Below, in pieces: positions 1 through 8,693 of a stretch of DNA of 64,000 bases (position 1 is its first letter; the number at the start of each line of letters is the position of its first letter). This stretch comes from Acinetobacter sp. ANC 4558. Its GTDB lineage: Bacteria; Pseudomonadota; Gammaproteobacteria; Pseudomonadales; Moraxellaceae. Under the pieces are notes generated by a model, which worked only from the letters and a program-made list of their open reading frames with translations, did no database searches and was not told the DNA's origin. The position numbers were made by a program, and so were the translations under genes. The stretch is taken from positions 1 to 64,000 of the forward strand of contig NZ_NEGH01000011.1 of NCBI RefSeq assembly GCF_002135375.1, given 5' to 3'.

Positions 1-192
1 AAAGCCATTGCGGCTATTTGAGCCTTTCTTAGGTTGATGCTTTTCATAACCAAGATGATCTGAAAGTTCTGTATTGAGTGCAGTTTCAATCATGAACTTT
101 TTAAAGACTGCTGTCATTTGGTTTAAGTCTTCTGGAGTTTTTAGACCTTTAGCCAATTCAGCAGCCATACTTCTGATTGTTGCTTCATCCAT
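1..192 (-). pseudogene. IS256-family transposase, N-terminal part, cut by the window edge
   Basis: Read on the minus strand this encodes the start of the same transposase found at 23204 (it opens MDEATI and contains LSDHLGYEKHQPKKG). About 64 codons are visible before the window ends, so completeness cannot be judged. The start codon at 192-190 is preceded by the same leader seen in the 23.1 kb copy. Small differences from that copy show two related but separate insertions. Confidence 0.85.
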
Positions 193-241
193 GTGAAGTA
201 CCTTTTGTAATTATCCTCAGAAGGATAAATGAAAATTAAGT

Positions 242-267
242 ACTTACACAAAATTTAGAACAGTCCC
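242..267 (-). repeat. Terminal inverted repeat of the IS256-family element
   Basis: The sequence ends in CAGTCCC and is the reverse complement of the element end at 23132-23157 apart from a few mismatches. It marks the outer end of the element that continues off the left edge. Confidence 0.75.
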
Positions 268-387
268 GTAACTTGCTTTAAATATTTGAATAGCCACTAA
301 AATTCTAGACACATATAACCATCTTTTGGACTGCCACCACTCTCCTAGACAAATTTCATCTATTCTTTTTGCATAGGAGAGAACATT

Positions 388-672
388 ATGAGTGGACAAC
401 GATATACCCCAGAATTTAAAGATGAAGCTGTTAAATTGATTACCGAGCGTGGGTATTCTGTCACAGATGTTGCAGAACGTTTAGGCGTATCACAACACAG
501 CCTTTATAAATGGCTAAAGGCCGTACAGCCTTTACGCAACAACCCTGATGAACATGAATTGCTTGAGGCAAAGAAAGAAATCCTTCGCCTTAAAAGTCAG
601 CTCAAACAAACTGAAGAGGAACGGGATATTCTAAAAAAGGCCGCAAGGTACTTTGCCAGTCTGCCCGAGTGA
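388..672 (+). CDS. IS3-family transposase OrfA (helix-turn-helix subunit)
   Basis: A 94-residue protein with an N-terminal helix-turn-helix (YSVTDVAERLGVSQHSLYKWLK, about residues 23-44) and a C-terminal leucine-zipper-like helix (about 58-85), the normal form of IS3 OrfA (InsE/transposase_8). It binds the element ends and, by programmed frameshifting, normally supplies the N-terminus of the OrfAB transposase. The ATG follows AGGAGA with good spacing. Its end overlaps the start of orfB by 4 nt. The ORF itself looks intact. Confidence 0.9.
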   Translation: MSGQRYTPEFKDEAVKLITERGYSVTDVAERLGVSQHSLYKWLKAVQPLRNNPDEHELLEAKKEILRLKSQLKQTEEERDILKKAARYFASLPE

Positions 673-1519
673 AGTATCAGTTTATCCTAGAATACAGCCA
701 TCAATTTAAGATTAAAACGATGTGCCGGGTTCTTAAGATTGCTCGTGCTGGCTACTATGCTTGGTTGCATGAACCCGAATCAGGCAGGACTATTGAAGAT
801 AAGCGGTTATTACAGCTCATCCGTTCTTCTTATGATGCTAGTTATGGCATCTATGGCTATCGCCGCATTACGCTGGATCTTAAGGAGTTAGGTGAAAGTT
901 GTGGGCCTAATCGTGTGCTGAAGATCATGAAGCACAACGCTGTTCGAGGATATAAGAAGCATAAAAGCGATGGTCGCGGTCGTCCTCAGATTGTGCCACC
1001 TAACCGTTTAAATCGAGAGTTTATTGTAAACACACCTGATACCTCTTGGGTGACTGATATAACTTACATTCGCACATGGCAAGGCTGGTTATATCTGGCT
1101 GTGATTCTTGATTTATATTCGAGAAAAGTCATCGGTTGGTCAATGAAATCTACGCTTGCCAAGGATATCGTTTTGGATGCACTTCTTATAGCGGTATGGC
1201 GACGTAGGCCAAGTGAACCTGTGATCATACACTCAGACCAAGGCTCACAATATAGCAGTGGAGACTGGCAAAAATTCTGTCAGAAGCATAACTTAATACC
1301 CCAGCATGAGCAGACGACTTGCGCAGTATACTGCTCATGTTGGGATAATGCTGTTGCTGAATCCTAAAGAAGGAAAGAATTAAAAAGAGGATTTATAAAA
1401 CACGAGAAATGGCGCGTGCAGATGTGTTTGATTACATCGAGATGTTTTACAATCGAATCAGGCGTCATTCGCATCTCGATGGAATGAGTTCAGAAGCCTT
1501 TGAGGCAGCTTCAAAATGA
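669..1519 (+). pseudogene. IS3-family transposase OrfB (DDE integrase), broken
   Basis: The reading frame opens as a typical rve-type integrase: HTH_21 region, first Asp in TSWVTDITYI, second Asp in IIHSDQGSQYSS. It then loses the family pattern. Near 1300-1340 the expected SMSRRGNCWDN is replaced by a longer segment holding a 12-bp palindrome (1323-1334). After NAVAES an apparent deletion of about 13 nt causes a stop at 1365-1367. The remaining frame (KKERIKKRIYKTREMARADVF, ending at 1519) contains the C-terminal part but is out of phase. The transposase is inactive. Confidence 0.85.
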
Positions 1520-1579
1520 GGCTGTTTCATGTCCAGGATACTGGGAGCAGTCCACTCAGAATTTCTAAGAGAGAAAATC

Positions 1580-1800
1580 AAAACTACAAAAACAAAAAGC
1601 CAATATTCCCAAGAAATGTAACGCTAAAACTAGTAATGAACATATGGATTAGTATTTATATAAAATCAGGTGCTTAGTTGAAAATGCATTTGCAAGATTG
1701 AAGCATTTTAGAGGTATAGCCACACGTTGGGATAAACTAAAACTCAGTTGCTTTAGCTTGTATTTTTATCTGTTTACTATTATGAAATTTCAATAGATAT
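1580..1800 (+). pseudogene. Decayed 3' end of an IS5-family (IS427-like) transposase
   Basis: The stretch aligns by eye with the last third of the intact transposase at 36667-37413: the segments for HMDWNLYKIRHLVEN and TFARLKQFRGIATR are recognisable at about 1640-1730. Point mutations, stops and a missing piece destroy the frame. It is an older relic than the IS3 copy beside it. The rest, to about 2100, shows no gene. Confidence 0.7.
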
Positions 1801-2125
1801 TAAATTCATTAAAAAATAAAACTTTTGAAAAACGTTAGAACAATAGTTTTTCAGTGAGAGTTGATAACACAACTTTATTGCTTCTTAAAGTCTTGATTCT
1901 TTGGTCATGCCTTGAATTAATATGCGTATAAATTTTATTTTCAATCAAAGTCTAAGAAAAAATTCATAAATAATTTAATAGAAATATCAATAATTAATTC
2001 GTATAAAATTTCAATCAGAAATTATTCATCAGAAATATGGGTGTATAGGAATATATTCATCATTGATGGGTGTGTCTTAATTTAAAATATAACTAAAAAC
2101 AGTTACTTGTGTGTATATTTAAAGT

Positions 2126-2141
2126 TGGCACGTTTCTTGTA
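2126..2141 (+). promoter_or_regulatory. Probable sigma54 (-24/-12) promoter of the monooxygenase cluster
   Basis: TGGCAC at 2126-2131, five bases, then TTGTA at 2137-2141. The GG doublet at 2127-2128 and the GT at 2139-2140 are separated by exactly 10 bases; GT replaces the usual GC. It lies about 55 bp before the first start codon. Upstream, inverted repeats at 2007-2023 (AATTTC-N5-GAAATT) and 2058-2068 sit roughly -137 and -89 from the predicted start and are candidate activator sites. The cluster itself encodes a sigma54 activator at 5783. Confidence 0.7.
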
Positions 2142-2197
2142 TTTATAAATTTGATGATTTTTTTCATATTTTTGAAAATTTGGTAAAGGATTAACAA

Positions 2198-3676
2198 GTG
2201 AAAAGTAAAGTTATTGATGTAGCAATTTTAGGTTCAGGTTATGGCGGTCTAGGAATGGCGGCCCAATTGAAAAGAAATGGCATAACAAGCTTTCAAATTT
2301 TTGAAAAAGCATCTGCATTGGGCGGTGTTTGGCGTGACAATATTTATCCAGGCGCAGCTTGTGATACGCAGTCGCATATTTATTGTTTTGATTATTTTCC
2401 AAACCTGCGTGTCAGCCGCATGTACGCAGGTCAAGAAGAGTTACTAAGCTATTTACAGCGTCTTGCGCAGCATTTTGAGCTTGAATCAAATATCCAATAC
2501 AACGCTGAAATTACCAAAGCGGAATGGAATGAAGCTGAGCAGCTTTGGGATTTAGATATAAAAAACGCCGCGCCAGTAAAAGCGAAAGTTTTTGTTCCAG
2601 CTTGGGGCCAGTTAAATAAAGCAGTCACACCGAAATTTAAAGGTGCGGAAAGCTTTAAAGGCACTGCATTCCATTCGGCTGAGTGGGATTATTCTGTTGA
2701 TCTTTCAAGCAAAAAAGTCATCAGCATTGGTAATGCTGCAAGTGCTGTGCAATACATTCCCGAAGTTGCCAAAGCTGCTGCGAAATTAACCGTATTCCAA
2801 CGCAGCGCTAACTGGATTATGCCGCGTGATCAGCAAATTTTCACCGCTGAGGAGTTAGATGAATTTGAAGCAAATCCAGAAGTGTTCTTTGCCAGCCGTA
2901 ATCACATTCACAAAATGCGTGAAGATGGTTTTAACCGTACTCAGCATGGTTCAGACTCTCAAAAAGAAGGTGTACGTATCGCACTTGAGTTCTTAGAAAA
3001 GAATATTGATGACCTTGAGCTGCGCCAAAAACTCACTCCTGATTATGAATTTGGTTGTAAGCGTATTTTACGAACAGATGATTATTATGCAGCTTTAAAT
3101 CGTGAAAACGTTTATTTGGTTACGGATGGTGTGGCAGAAATTACTGAAAATGCAGTGATTACAACTGCCGGTGAAGTGATTGAAGCGGATGTGATTATTT
3201 ACGGTACAGGTTTCGCAAGCCAAAATTTCAATGGCGATTTGGATATTATTGGCCAGCAAGCAACGCGCTTATCAGAAGCGTGGGCTGAGGGTGCAGAGGC
3301 TTACTTAGGTTTAACCGTTCCAGCATTCAACAACATGTTTGTTGTCTACGGCCCGAACACTAACTTAAACCACAATTCAATTGTGACCATGCTTGAAATT
3401 CAACACCAGTATATAGTCGATGCAACAAAATATATCTTGCAGAATCAATCATCCTTGGATGTCAAAGCACCAATTTTCACTGCTTATAATGAAGATATTC
3501 AAGTGAAAATGGCAGGTTCAGCATTTGCATCTGACTGTTCAAGCTGGTACAAAAATGACGCAGGCAAGGTCATTAATAACTGGCCATTAAATGTTGAATC
3601 ATACCGTAATTATACGCAGTTTAATGCTGAAGATTATGTGGTTCATGTAGCTGTAGTTCATGGTGAGCCAGCATGA
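2198..3676 (+). CDS. Flavin-containing Baeyer-Villiger monooxygenase
   Basis: A 492-residue flavoprotein that should insert one oxygen atom into a ketone to give an ester or lactone, using FAD and NADPH. Seen: FAD Rossmann motif GSGYGG (12-17), the type I BVMO fingerprint FKGTAFHSAEW (153-163, F-x-G-x3-H-x3-W followed by D), and a second dinucleotide site that reads GNAASA (178-183) rather than the usual GxGxSG/A. Start is GTG at 2198, with AAAGGA 7 nt upstream. The stop overlaps the next gene by 4 nt. The hydrolase and dehydrogenases downstream support a ketone-degradation role; the substrate is not evident. Confidence 0.88.
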   Translation: MKSKVIDVAILGSGYGGLGMAAQLKRNGITSFQIFEKASALGGVWRDNIYPGAACDTQSHIYCFDYFPNLRVSRMYAGQEELLSYLQRLAQHFELESNIQYNAEITKAEWNEAEQLWDLDIKNAAPVKAKVFVPAWGQLNKAVTPKFKGAESFKGTAFHSAEWDYSVDLSSKKVISIGNAASAVQYIPEVAKAAAKLTVFQRSANWIMPRDQQIFTAEELDEFEANPEVFFASRNHIHKMREDGFNRTQHGSDSQKEGVRIALEFLEKNIDDLELRQKLTPDYEFGCKRILRTDDYYAALNRENVYLVTDGVAEITENAVITTAGEVIEADVIIYGTGFASQNFNGDLDIIGQQATRLSEAWAEGAEAYLGLTVPAFNNMFVVYGPNTNLNHNSIVTMLEIQHQYIVDATKYILQNQSSLDVKAPIFTAYNEDIQVKMAGSAFASDCSSWYKNDAGKVINNWPLNVESYRNYTQFNAEDYVVHVAVVHGEPA

Positions 3677-4611
3677 GCCTGCAGTTTCATCCAGAGGCAC
3701 AGCCTATCATCGATGCTTTTATTGCCAATGGCGGTAAATCATTTGAAAAGATGGGCGAGATTCCAGCATTAAGAACAGCGTATGAAAATAACTGTACTTT
3801 AGCTGCTATGCAGGATTTGGATCAAATTCAGACAGAAGATGTCAGTGCCTTTGTGTCCGATCAAGCGGTGAATTTACGAATTTACGATACGCAAATCGAG
3901 CAGACTGAGAAACGTCCAACTGTTTTATTTATTCATGGTGGCGGCTGGGTCATTGGCAACCTCAATACGCATGATTCAATTTGCCGAAAAATTGCTGCAT
4001 CGGCAGATGTGCGTGTTATTGCTGTGGATTATCGGTTGGCACCAGAAGCGAAGTTTCCAGCACCATTTGAAGACTGTCAGCGTGCTTTGCAATACATCAT
4101 GGATCATGCGGATGATTTAAATATTGATGCAACGCGTTTGGTGTTTGCTGGTGACAGTGCAGGTGCAAATTTAGCTGCACATTTAGGGCAAAATTTTTAT
4201 CAAACCTATGGTATGGAATTAAAAGCCCAAGTGCTGTTGTATCCGTTGATTGGATATTTCCCTGAGCTTAACAGCTATCAAAGCTATCAAGATGGTTTGC
4301 CATTGGTAGACAGCACGATGCATTGGTTTTTTGCACAGATCTTCGATGAAGGGCAAGATGCTTCTAAAATTTCACTATTAAATCAACCATTTGATGCTAA
4401 AAATGGTGACATTTTCTTATTAACGCTTGAGCACGATCCTTTACGTGATGAGGCTTTGCTGTATTTGCAAAAAGCCATTCAAAGCGGACTGAATGTGGAA
4501 TATCACCACTTAAAAGGTTTAATGCACGGCATTTTTACATTGGCAGGGAAGTTGCCAGTCGCAGAGCAATATTTAGCCAAAATAGGTAAATATATCACGA
4601 GCAAAATTTAA
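3673..4611 (+). CDS. Alpha/beta hydrolase, HSL-type esterase/lactonase
   Basis: A 312-residue cytoplasmic hydrolase of the hormone-sensitive-lipase group. The oxyanion-hole motif HGGGW is at residues 88-92 and the nucleophile elbow GDSAG at 160-164 with Ser162. The acid and His are probably in EHDPLRD and LMHGIF near the C-terminus. Start ATG overlaps the monooxygenase stop (ATGA), implying translational coupling. In this context it should hydrolyse the ester or lactone made by the monooxygenase, giving an alcohol or hydroxy acid. Acyl specificity cannot be read from sequence. Confidence 0.88.
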   Translation: MSLQFHPEAQPIIDAFIANGGKSFEKMGEIPALRTAYENNCTLAAMQDLDQIQTEDVSAFVSDQAVNLRIYDTQIEQTEKRPTVLFIHGGGWVIGNLNTHDSICRKIAASADVRVIAVDYRLAPEAKFPAPFEDCQRALQYIMDHADDLNIDATRLVFAGDSAGANLAAHLGQNFYQTYGMELKAQVLLYPLIGYFPELNSYQSYQDGLPLVDSTMHWFFAQIFDEGQDASKISLLNQPFDAKNGDIFLLTLEHDPLRDEALLYLQKAIQSGLNVEYHHLKGLMHGIFTLAGKLPVAEQYLAKIGKYITSKI

Positions 4612-4623
4612 ACAGGAAAGTGA

Positions 4624-5766
4624 ATGAGTTTTTCTACTTTTAAGAGTGCAAATAAATTAGTTACTGGTCAAACAGCACTGCAATATTTAGTGCAAGCGAT
4701 TGAGCACTTTAAAGTGCAAAAGCCTTTAATTGTGACCGACCAAGGCGTGGTGAAGTCAGGCACGATACGGTATGTCTTAGACTTACTCACTGTTGATTAT
4801 TCAATTTTTGATGCTGTAAAACCTGAGCCCGAAATAGGGCAAGTACAAGAGTGCATTGATGTTTACCGTACTCAGCAGTGTGATGCTGTATTGGCTGTCG
4901 GTGGCGGAAGTGCTTTGGATATTGCAAAGTGCGTGGCTGCATTAGTAGGTCAAGTTGGTGATATTCATGAATTTGTCGGCACAGATAAAATCAAAAGCCG
5001 TGATGTTCCTTTGATTGTCATTCCTACGACTTCGGGTACCGGTTCGGAAGTGACCAATATCGCGATTTTATCTGATACAGCAAATCAAATGAAGCAAGGC
5101 ATCGTCAGTGATTTTTTACTACCGGATGTAGCGATTGTGTCGCCACTGATGTCGGTAAGCTGTCCTGCTTCTGTTACTGCTGCTAGTGGTGTTGATGCTT
5201 TGGTTCATGCGCTGGAAGCCTACATTTCGGTAAATCACTCTGATATTACTGATGCGCTAGCTGTTCAGGCAATTGAGCTGATTGTGGAGTATTTACCGCA
5301 AGCCTATGCCTTGCCAAGCAATCTGGTTGCGCGGGAAAAAATGGCAACAGCAAGCTTAATGGCAGGTTTAGCTTTTGGTAATGCAGGTGTAGGTGCAGTG
5401 CATGCCTTGGCTTATCCGCTTGGGGGTAAATACAAAATCCCGCATGGCGTGAGCAATGCCTTAATGTTGCCGCATGTCTTGAAATGGAACGTTATTGGCT
5501 GTGCAGAACGTCTGAGCCATATTGCGACGATTTTGAAACTGAATAAAGGACAAAATCATCAGGAAAACGCTGAAAGCTTGGTTGAGTTTTTACATAAGTT
5601 TTCTGAGCAGCTCAAAATCCCAGCAGGCTTACGATCTTTTGGGATTAAAGAATCAGATATACCAGCGTTGGCAGCAGAAGCCATCAAAGTAGAACGCTTA
5701 TTGAAAAATAATCCGCGTCAGCTTTCTGTCGCTGATATTGAAGCTATTTACTATGAAGCTTATTGA
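4624..5766 (+). CDS. Iron-containing (group III) alcohol dehydrogenase
   Basis: A 380-residue NAD(P)-dependent dehydrogenase of the Fe-ADH family. GGGSALDIAK (93-102) is the nucleotide-binding loop, TSGTGSEVT (136-144) is characteristic, and the four metal ligands appear as Asp191, His195, His260 and His274. It starts 12 nt after the hydrolase, with AGGAAAG as ribosome site. Expected role: oxidation of the primary alcohol or hydroxy acid released by the hydrolase to an aldehyde, which the ALDH at 7227 would take further. Confidence 0.9.
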   Translation: MSFSTFKSANKLVTGQTALQYLVQAIEHFKVQKPLIVTDQGVVKSGTIRYVLDLLTVDYSIFDAVKPEPEIGQVQECIDVYRTQQCDAVLAVGGGSALDIAKCVAALVGQVGDIHEFVGTDKIKSRDVPLIVIPTTSGTGSEVTNIAILSDTANQMKQGIVSDFLLPDVAIVSPLMSVSCPASVTAASGVDALVHALEAYISVNHSDITDALAVQAIELIVEYLPQAYALPSNLVAREKMATASLMAGLAFGNAGVGAVHALAYPLGGKYKIPHGVSNALMLPHVLKWNVIGCAERLSHIATILKLNKGQNHQENAESLVEFLHKFSEQLKIPAGLRSFGIKESDIPALAAEAIKVERLLKNNPRQLSVADIEAIYYEAY

Positions 5767-5782
5767 TTAGGCAGGTGATGAT

Positions 5783-7195
5783 ATGAGTGTAGATGAAGTC
5801 ATTTCGTTTATGAAAACCAGTAAGGAGCGTTTTACGCTTCAAGATCAAGATGGACGTTCTATATTTGATATTGAGCCAATCCGTTCAATTATTGATGCAA
5901 TTCAAGATGGTATTTATATCACCGATGCAAATGCAGTCACGATCGCGGTTAATAGTGCTTATCAACGTATTACAGGTCTAAACAGAAATATTTTGATTGG
6001 CCGTTATATGGGGGATTTAGTCAAGCTGGGTTATCTGTCGAATTCAGCATCTATAGAGGTGCTGAAGCGACAAGAAGTGGTAACGCTTGTGCAAACAATT
6101 AATGGTACACAGAAGATTTTGGTCACAGGTAGCCCAGTTTTTGATGAAAAAAAACAGCTGATTTGTGTTGTGACCAGTGTGCGGGATATTACTGAACTAC
6201 TGCGTGCCAAACATGCACAGGAGCAACTGGAGAATTTATTCCGCAGTCAGTCACAGTACAAAATTTTCTGTGCTTCGAATGAGTTGATCATTTCCCGTGA
6301 AACACAAAAGCTCTTCGATTTGGCGACGAATGTAGCGAAATTTAATAGCAAGGTTTTATTGCGCGGTGAAACGGGCACAGGCAAAAGCAAGCTGGCTCGT
6401 TATATTCATAGTATCAGCCCACGTGCGGAACATGCCTTTTTGGAGCTGAACTGTTCAGGTATTCCAGATAACCTGCTAGAAATTGAGCTGTTTGGTTATG
6501 TGCCGGGTGCGTTCACGGGTGCTGCTGCCAAAGGCAAAAAGGGCCTACTTGAAATTGCCCATCAAGGAACACTGTTTCTGGATGAAATTGGTGATTTACC
6601 GCTCAGCATGCAAGTAAAGCTACTGAAAGTCATTGAAGAAAATCGCTTTTTACCTGTTGGCTCCACCGAATTTAAAGAAGTGGATATTCGGATCATGTCT
6701 GCAACACATCGCAATTTGGAAGAGATGGTGTCTAACGGTGAATTCCGTGAAGACTTGTTCTATCGCATTAATGTGGTGGAGCTGGAACTGCCACCTTTAA
6801 GAGCACGTAGCTCTGAAATCTTGCCTTTAGTTCAGCAGTATCAAAAAAGTTTTAATGAAAAATATGGCTTGGATAAGCAATTTAGCCCAGAAGTCATTGA
6901 GTCATTAACGCAGCATGATTGGCCTGGAAATATTCGTCAGTTGGTGAATGTTCTTGAATGTCTGATGGTCAGCACAACGCACACTGAAATTACCTTACAC
7001 GACCTGCCTGCATATTTGCGACATGAAGCGAATATTGGAAAAGCAGAACTGAATTTGAAAGACAAAGTGCTCGCTTTTGAACGAGATTTGATCCTCAACG
7101 CATTAAACATCCATGGCTCTACACGTGCTACAGCTGATGCCCTTGGAGTTGAGCAATCGACGCTGGTAAAGAAAATTGCACGCTTTAAACAGTAA
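5783..7195 (+). CDS. Sigma54-dependent transcriptional activator with PAS sensor
   Basis: A 470-residue enhancer-binding protein. An N-terminal PAS domain (about 35-140) is followed by the AAA+ domain with Walker A GETGTGKS (195-202), the sigma54-contacting loop GAFTGA (242-247) and Walker B FLDEIG (265-270), then a C-terminal Fis-type helix-turn-helix (about 430-468). It lies inside the operon, 16 nt after the dehydrogenase. It probably senses a pathway intermediate through PAS and drives the -24/-12 promoter at 2126, which would make the operon self-activating. That last point is inference. Confidence 0.9.
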   Translation: MSVDEVISFMKTSKERFTLQDQDGRSIFDIEPIRSIIDAIQDGIYITDANAVTIAVNSAYQRITGLNRNILIGRYMGDLVKLGYLSNSASIEVLKRQEVVTLVQTINGTQKILVTGSPVFDEKKQLICVVTSVRDITELLRAKHAQEQLENLFRSQSQYKIFCASNELIISRETQKLFDLATNVAKFNSKVLLRGETGTGKSKLARYIHSISPRAEHAFLELNCSGIPDNLLEIELFGYVPGAFTGAAAKGKKGLLEIAHQGTLFLDEIGDLPLSMQVKLLKVIEENRFLPVGSTEFKEVDIRIMSATHRNLEEMVSNGEFREDLFYRINVVELELPPLRARSSEILPLVQQYQKSFNEKYGLDKQFSPEVIESLTQHDWPGNIRQLVNVLECLMVSTTHTEITLHDLPAYLRHEANIGKAELNLKDKVLAFERDLILNALNIHGSTRATADALGVEQSTLVKKIARFKQ

Positions 7196-7226
7196 CCATT
7201 CAAAATAGATATACGGAATTTACTAT

Positions 7227-8669
7227 ATGGATATCAAAAACTTATCGGTATTTGAAAATAAATGCTGGGTTAATGGTGTATGGATCAGCGCTAAAGAAAC
7301 TCTAGAAGTTAAAAATCCACTGGACAATTCTGTGATTACTGAAGTCCCAGTATTGTCAGATGAAGTTGTATTACAGGCATTAACAGATGCTGAAATTGCT
7401 CAAAAGTCTTGGAAAAATGTCGCGCCGAATGAGCGTAGCCGTTTACTCCGAAACTGGTTCGATTTGCTCATGCAGCATCAAGAAGAACTTGCTGCGATTA
7501 TGACAGTTGAGCAAGGTAAACCATTGAAAGAGGCAAAGGGTGAAATTGCTTATGCTGCCAGCTATGTCGAATGGTTCAGTGAAGAAGCAAAACGTGGCTA
7601 TGGTGACATCATACCAACTGTGCCTTCGAGTCAAATTTTGGTGTTCAAAGAAGCCATAGGTGTTTGTGCAGCGATTACGCCATGGAACTTCCCTGCGGCG
7701 ATGATTACCCGCAAGGTTGCGCCAGCTTTGGCGACAGGGTGTACCATTTTGGTCAAGCCAGCATCTGAAACGCCATTAACTGCATTGGCCATTGCAAAAT
7801 TAGCTGAAAAAGCTGGTATTCCTGCGGGCGTATTTAATGTGATCACGGGTTCATCGACCAAAATTGGTAAGATTTTTACCGAAAGTCCAATTGTTAAAAA
7901 ACTTAGCTTTACAGGTTCAACTGAAATTGGCGCCAAGCTGATGGCTCAAAGTGCACCTACAGTAAAAAAACTTTCACTGGAGCTTGGTGGCAATGCGCCT
8001 GTATTGGTCTTTAACAGTGCAAACTTAGATCAAGCAGTTCAAGGTGTGATGGATACCAAATTCCGAAATGCTGGACAGACCTGTGTTTGTGCCAACCGCA
8101 TTTATGTACAAAGCGCAATCTATGATGAATTTGTTGCCAAACTGAAAGTCAAAGTAGATGTATTGAAAGTTGGCAATGGTTTAGATGCAGATACTGATAT
8201 TGGTCCACTGATTAACCGTAAGGCTATTCAAAAAGTTGAAGAGCATATACAGGATGCCTTGTCTAAAGGTGCAACTTTGGTTACTGGAAAAACTGTGAAT
8301 ACTGAAGGCAATTGGTGTGTTCCAACATTAGTCAAAGATGTGACTCAAGACATGCTCTGCGCTAAAGAAGAAACTTTTGGTCCATTTGCGCCAATTTTCA
8401 AATTTGAACAAGAACAAGATGCTATTGCAATGTCGAATGATACTGAGTTTGGCTTGGCATCATATATTTTCACACAAGATATCAATCAATTTATACGTGT
8501 TTCACGCGGCTTAGAGTACGGCATGGTAGGGGTAAATACCGGTCTTATTTCAAATGCTGCTGCACCTTTTGGAGGGGTTAAATCATCAGGAATTGGCCGC
8601 GAAGGCTCTAAATACGGCATGGACGAATATTTAGAAATTAAATATGTCTGCTTAGGCAACATTAATTAA
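7227..8669 (+). CDS. NAD(P)-dependent aldehyde dehydrogenase, succinate-semialdehyde type
   Basis: A 480-residue ALDH. The catalytic Cys286 is in GQTCVCANR and the general base Glu252 in LELGGNAP; TPWNFP and FTGSTEIG form the cofactor site. It most resembles GabD-type enzymes that act on omega-oxo acids. Following a BVMO, hydrolase and ADH, it should oxidise the aldehyde or oxo acid to the carboxylic or dicarboxylic acid. An omega-oxo substrate would fit a cyclic ketone/lactone route better than an acyclic one. It starts 31 nt after the activator gene. Confidence 0.88.
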   Translation: MDIKNLSVFENKCWVNGVWISAKETLEVKNPLDNSVITEVPVLSDEVVLQALTDAEIAQKSWKNVAPNERSRLLRNWFDLLMQHQEELAAIMTVEQGKPLKEAKGEIAYAASYVEWFSEEAKRGYGDIIPTVPSSQILVFKEAIGVCAAITPWNFPAAMITRKVAPALATGCTILVKPASETPLTALAIAKLAEKAGIPAGVFNVITGSSTKIGKIFTESPIVKKLSFTGSTEIGAKLMAQSAPTVKKLSLELGGNAPVLVFNSANLDQAVQGVMDTKFRNAGQTCVCANRIYVQSAIYDEFVAKLKVKVDVLKVGNGLDADTDIGPLINRKAIQKVEEHIQDALSKGATLVTGKTVNTEGNWCVPTLVKDVTQDMLCAKEETFGPFAPIFKFEQEQDAIAMSNDTEFGLASYIFTQDINQFIRVSRGLEYGMVGVNTGLISNAAAPFGGVKSSGIGREGSKYGMDEYLEIKYVCLGNIN

Positions 8670-8693
8670 GTTAAGGGTTAAAAGGAAGTTTAC

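Larger units (their letters stand above)
327..1554 (+). mobile_element. IS3-family insertion sequence (IS1236-like), defective
   Basis: Imperfect terminal inverted repeats lie at 327-351 and 1530-1554; both outer ends read TGGACTGC when oriented inward. Between them are the overlapping orfA and orfB of an IS3-type element. The element is about 1.23 kb, usual for the family. The flanking triplets differ (TTT left, CTC right), so no target duplication is left, which suggests rearrangement after insertion. orfB is broken, so it should not transpose on its own. Confidence 0.85.
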
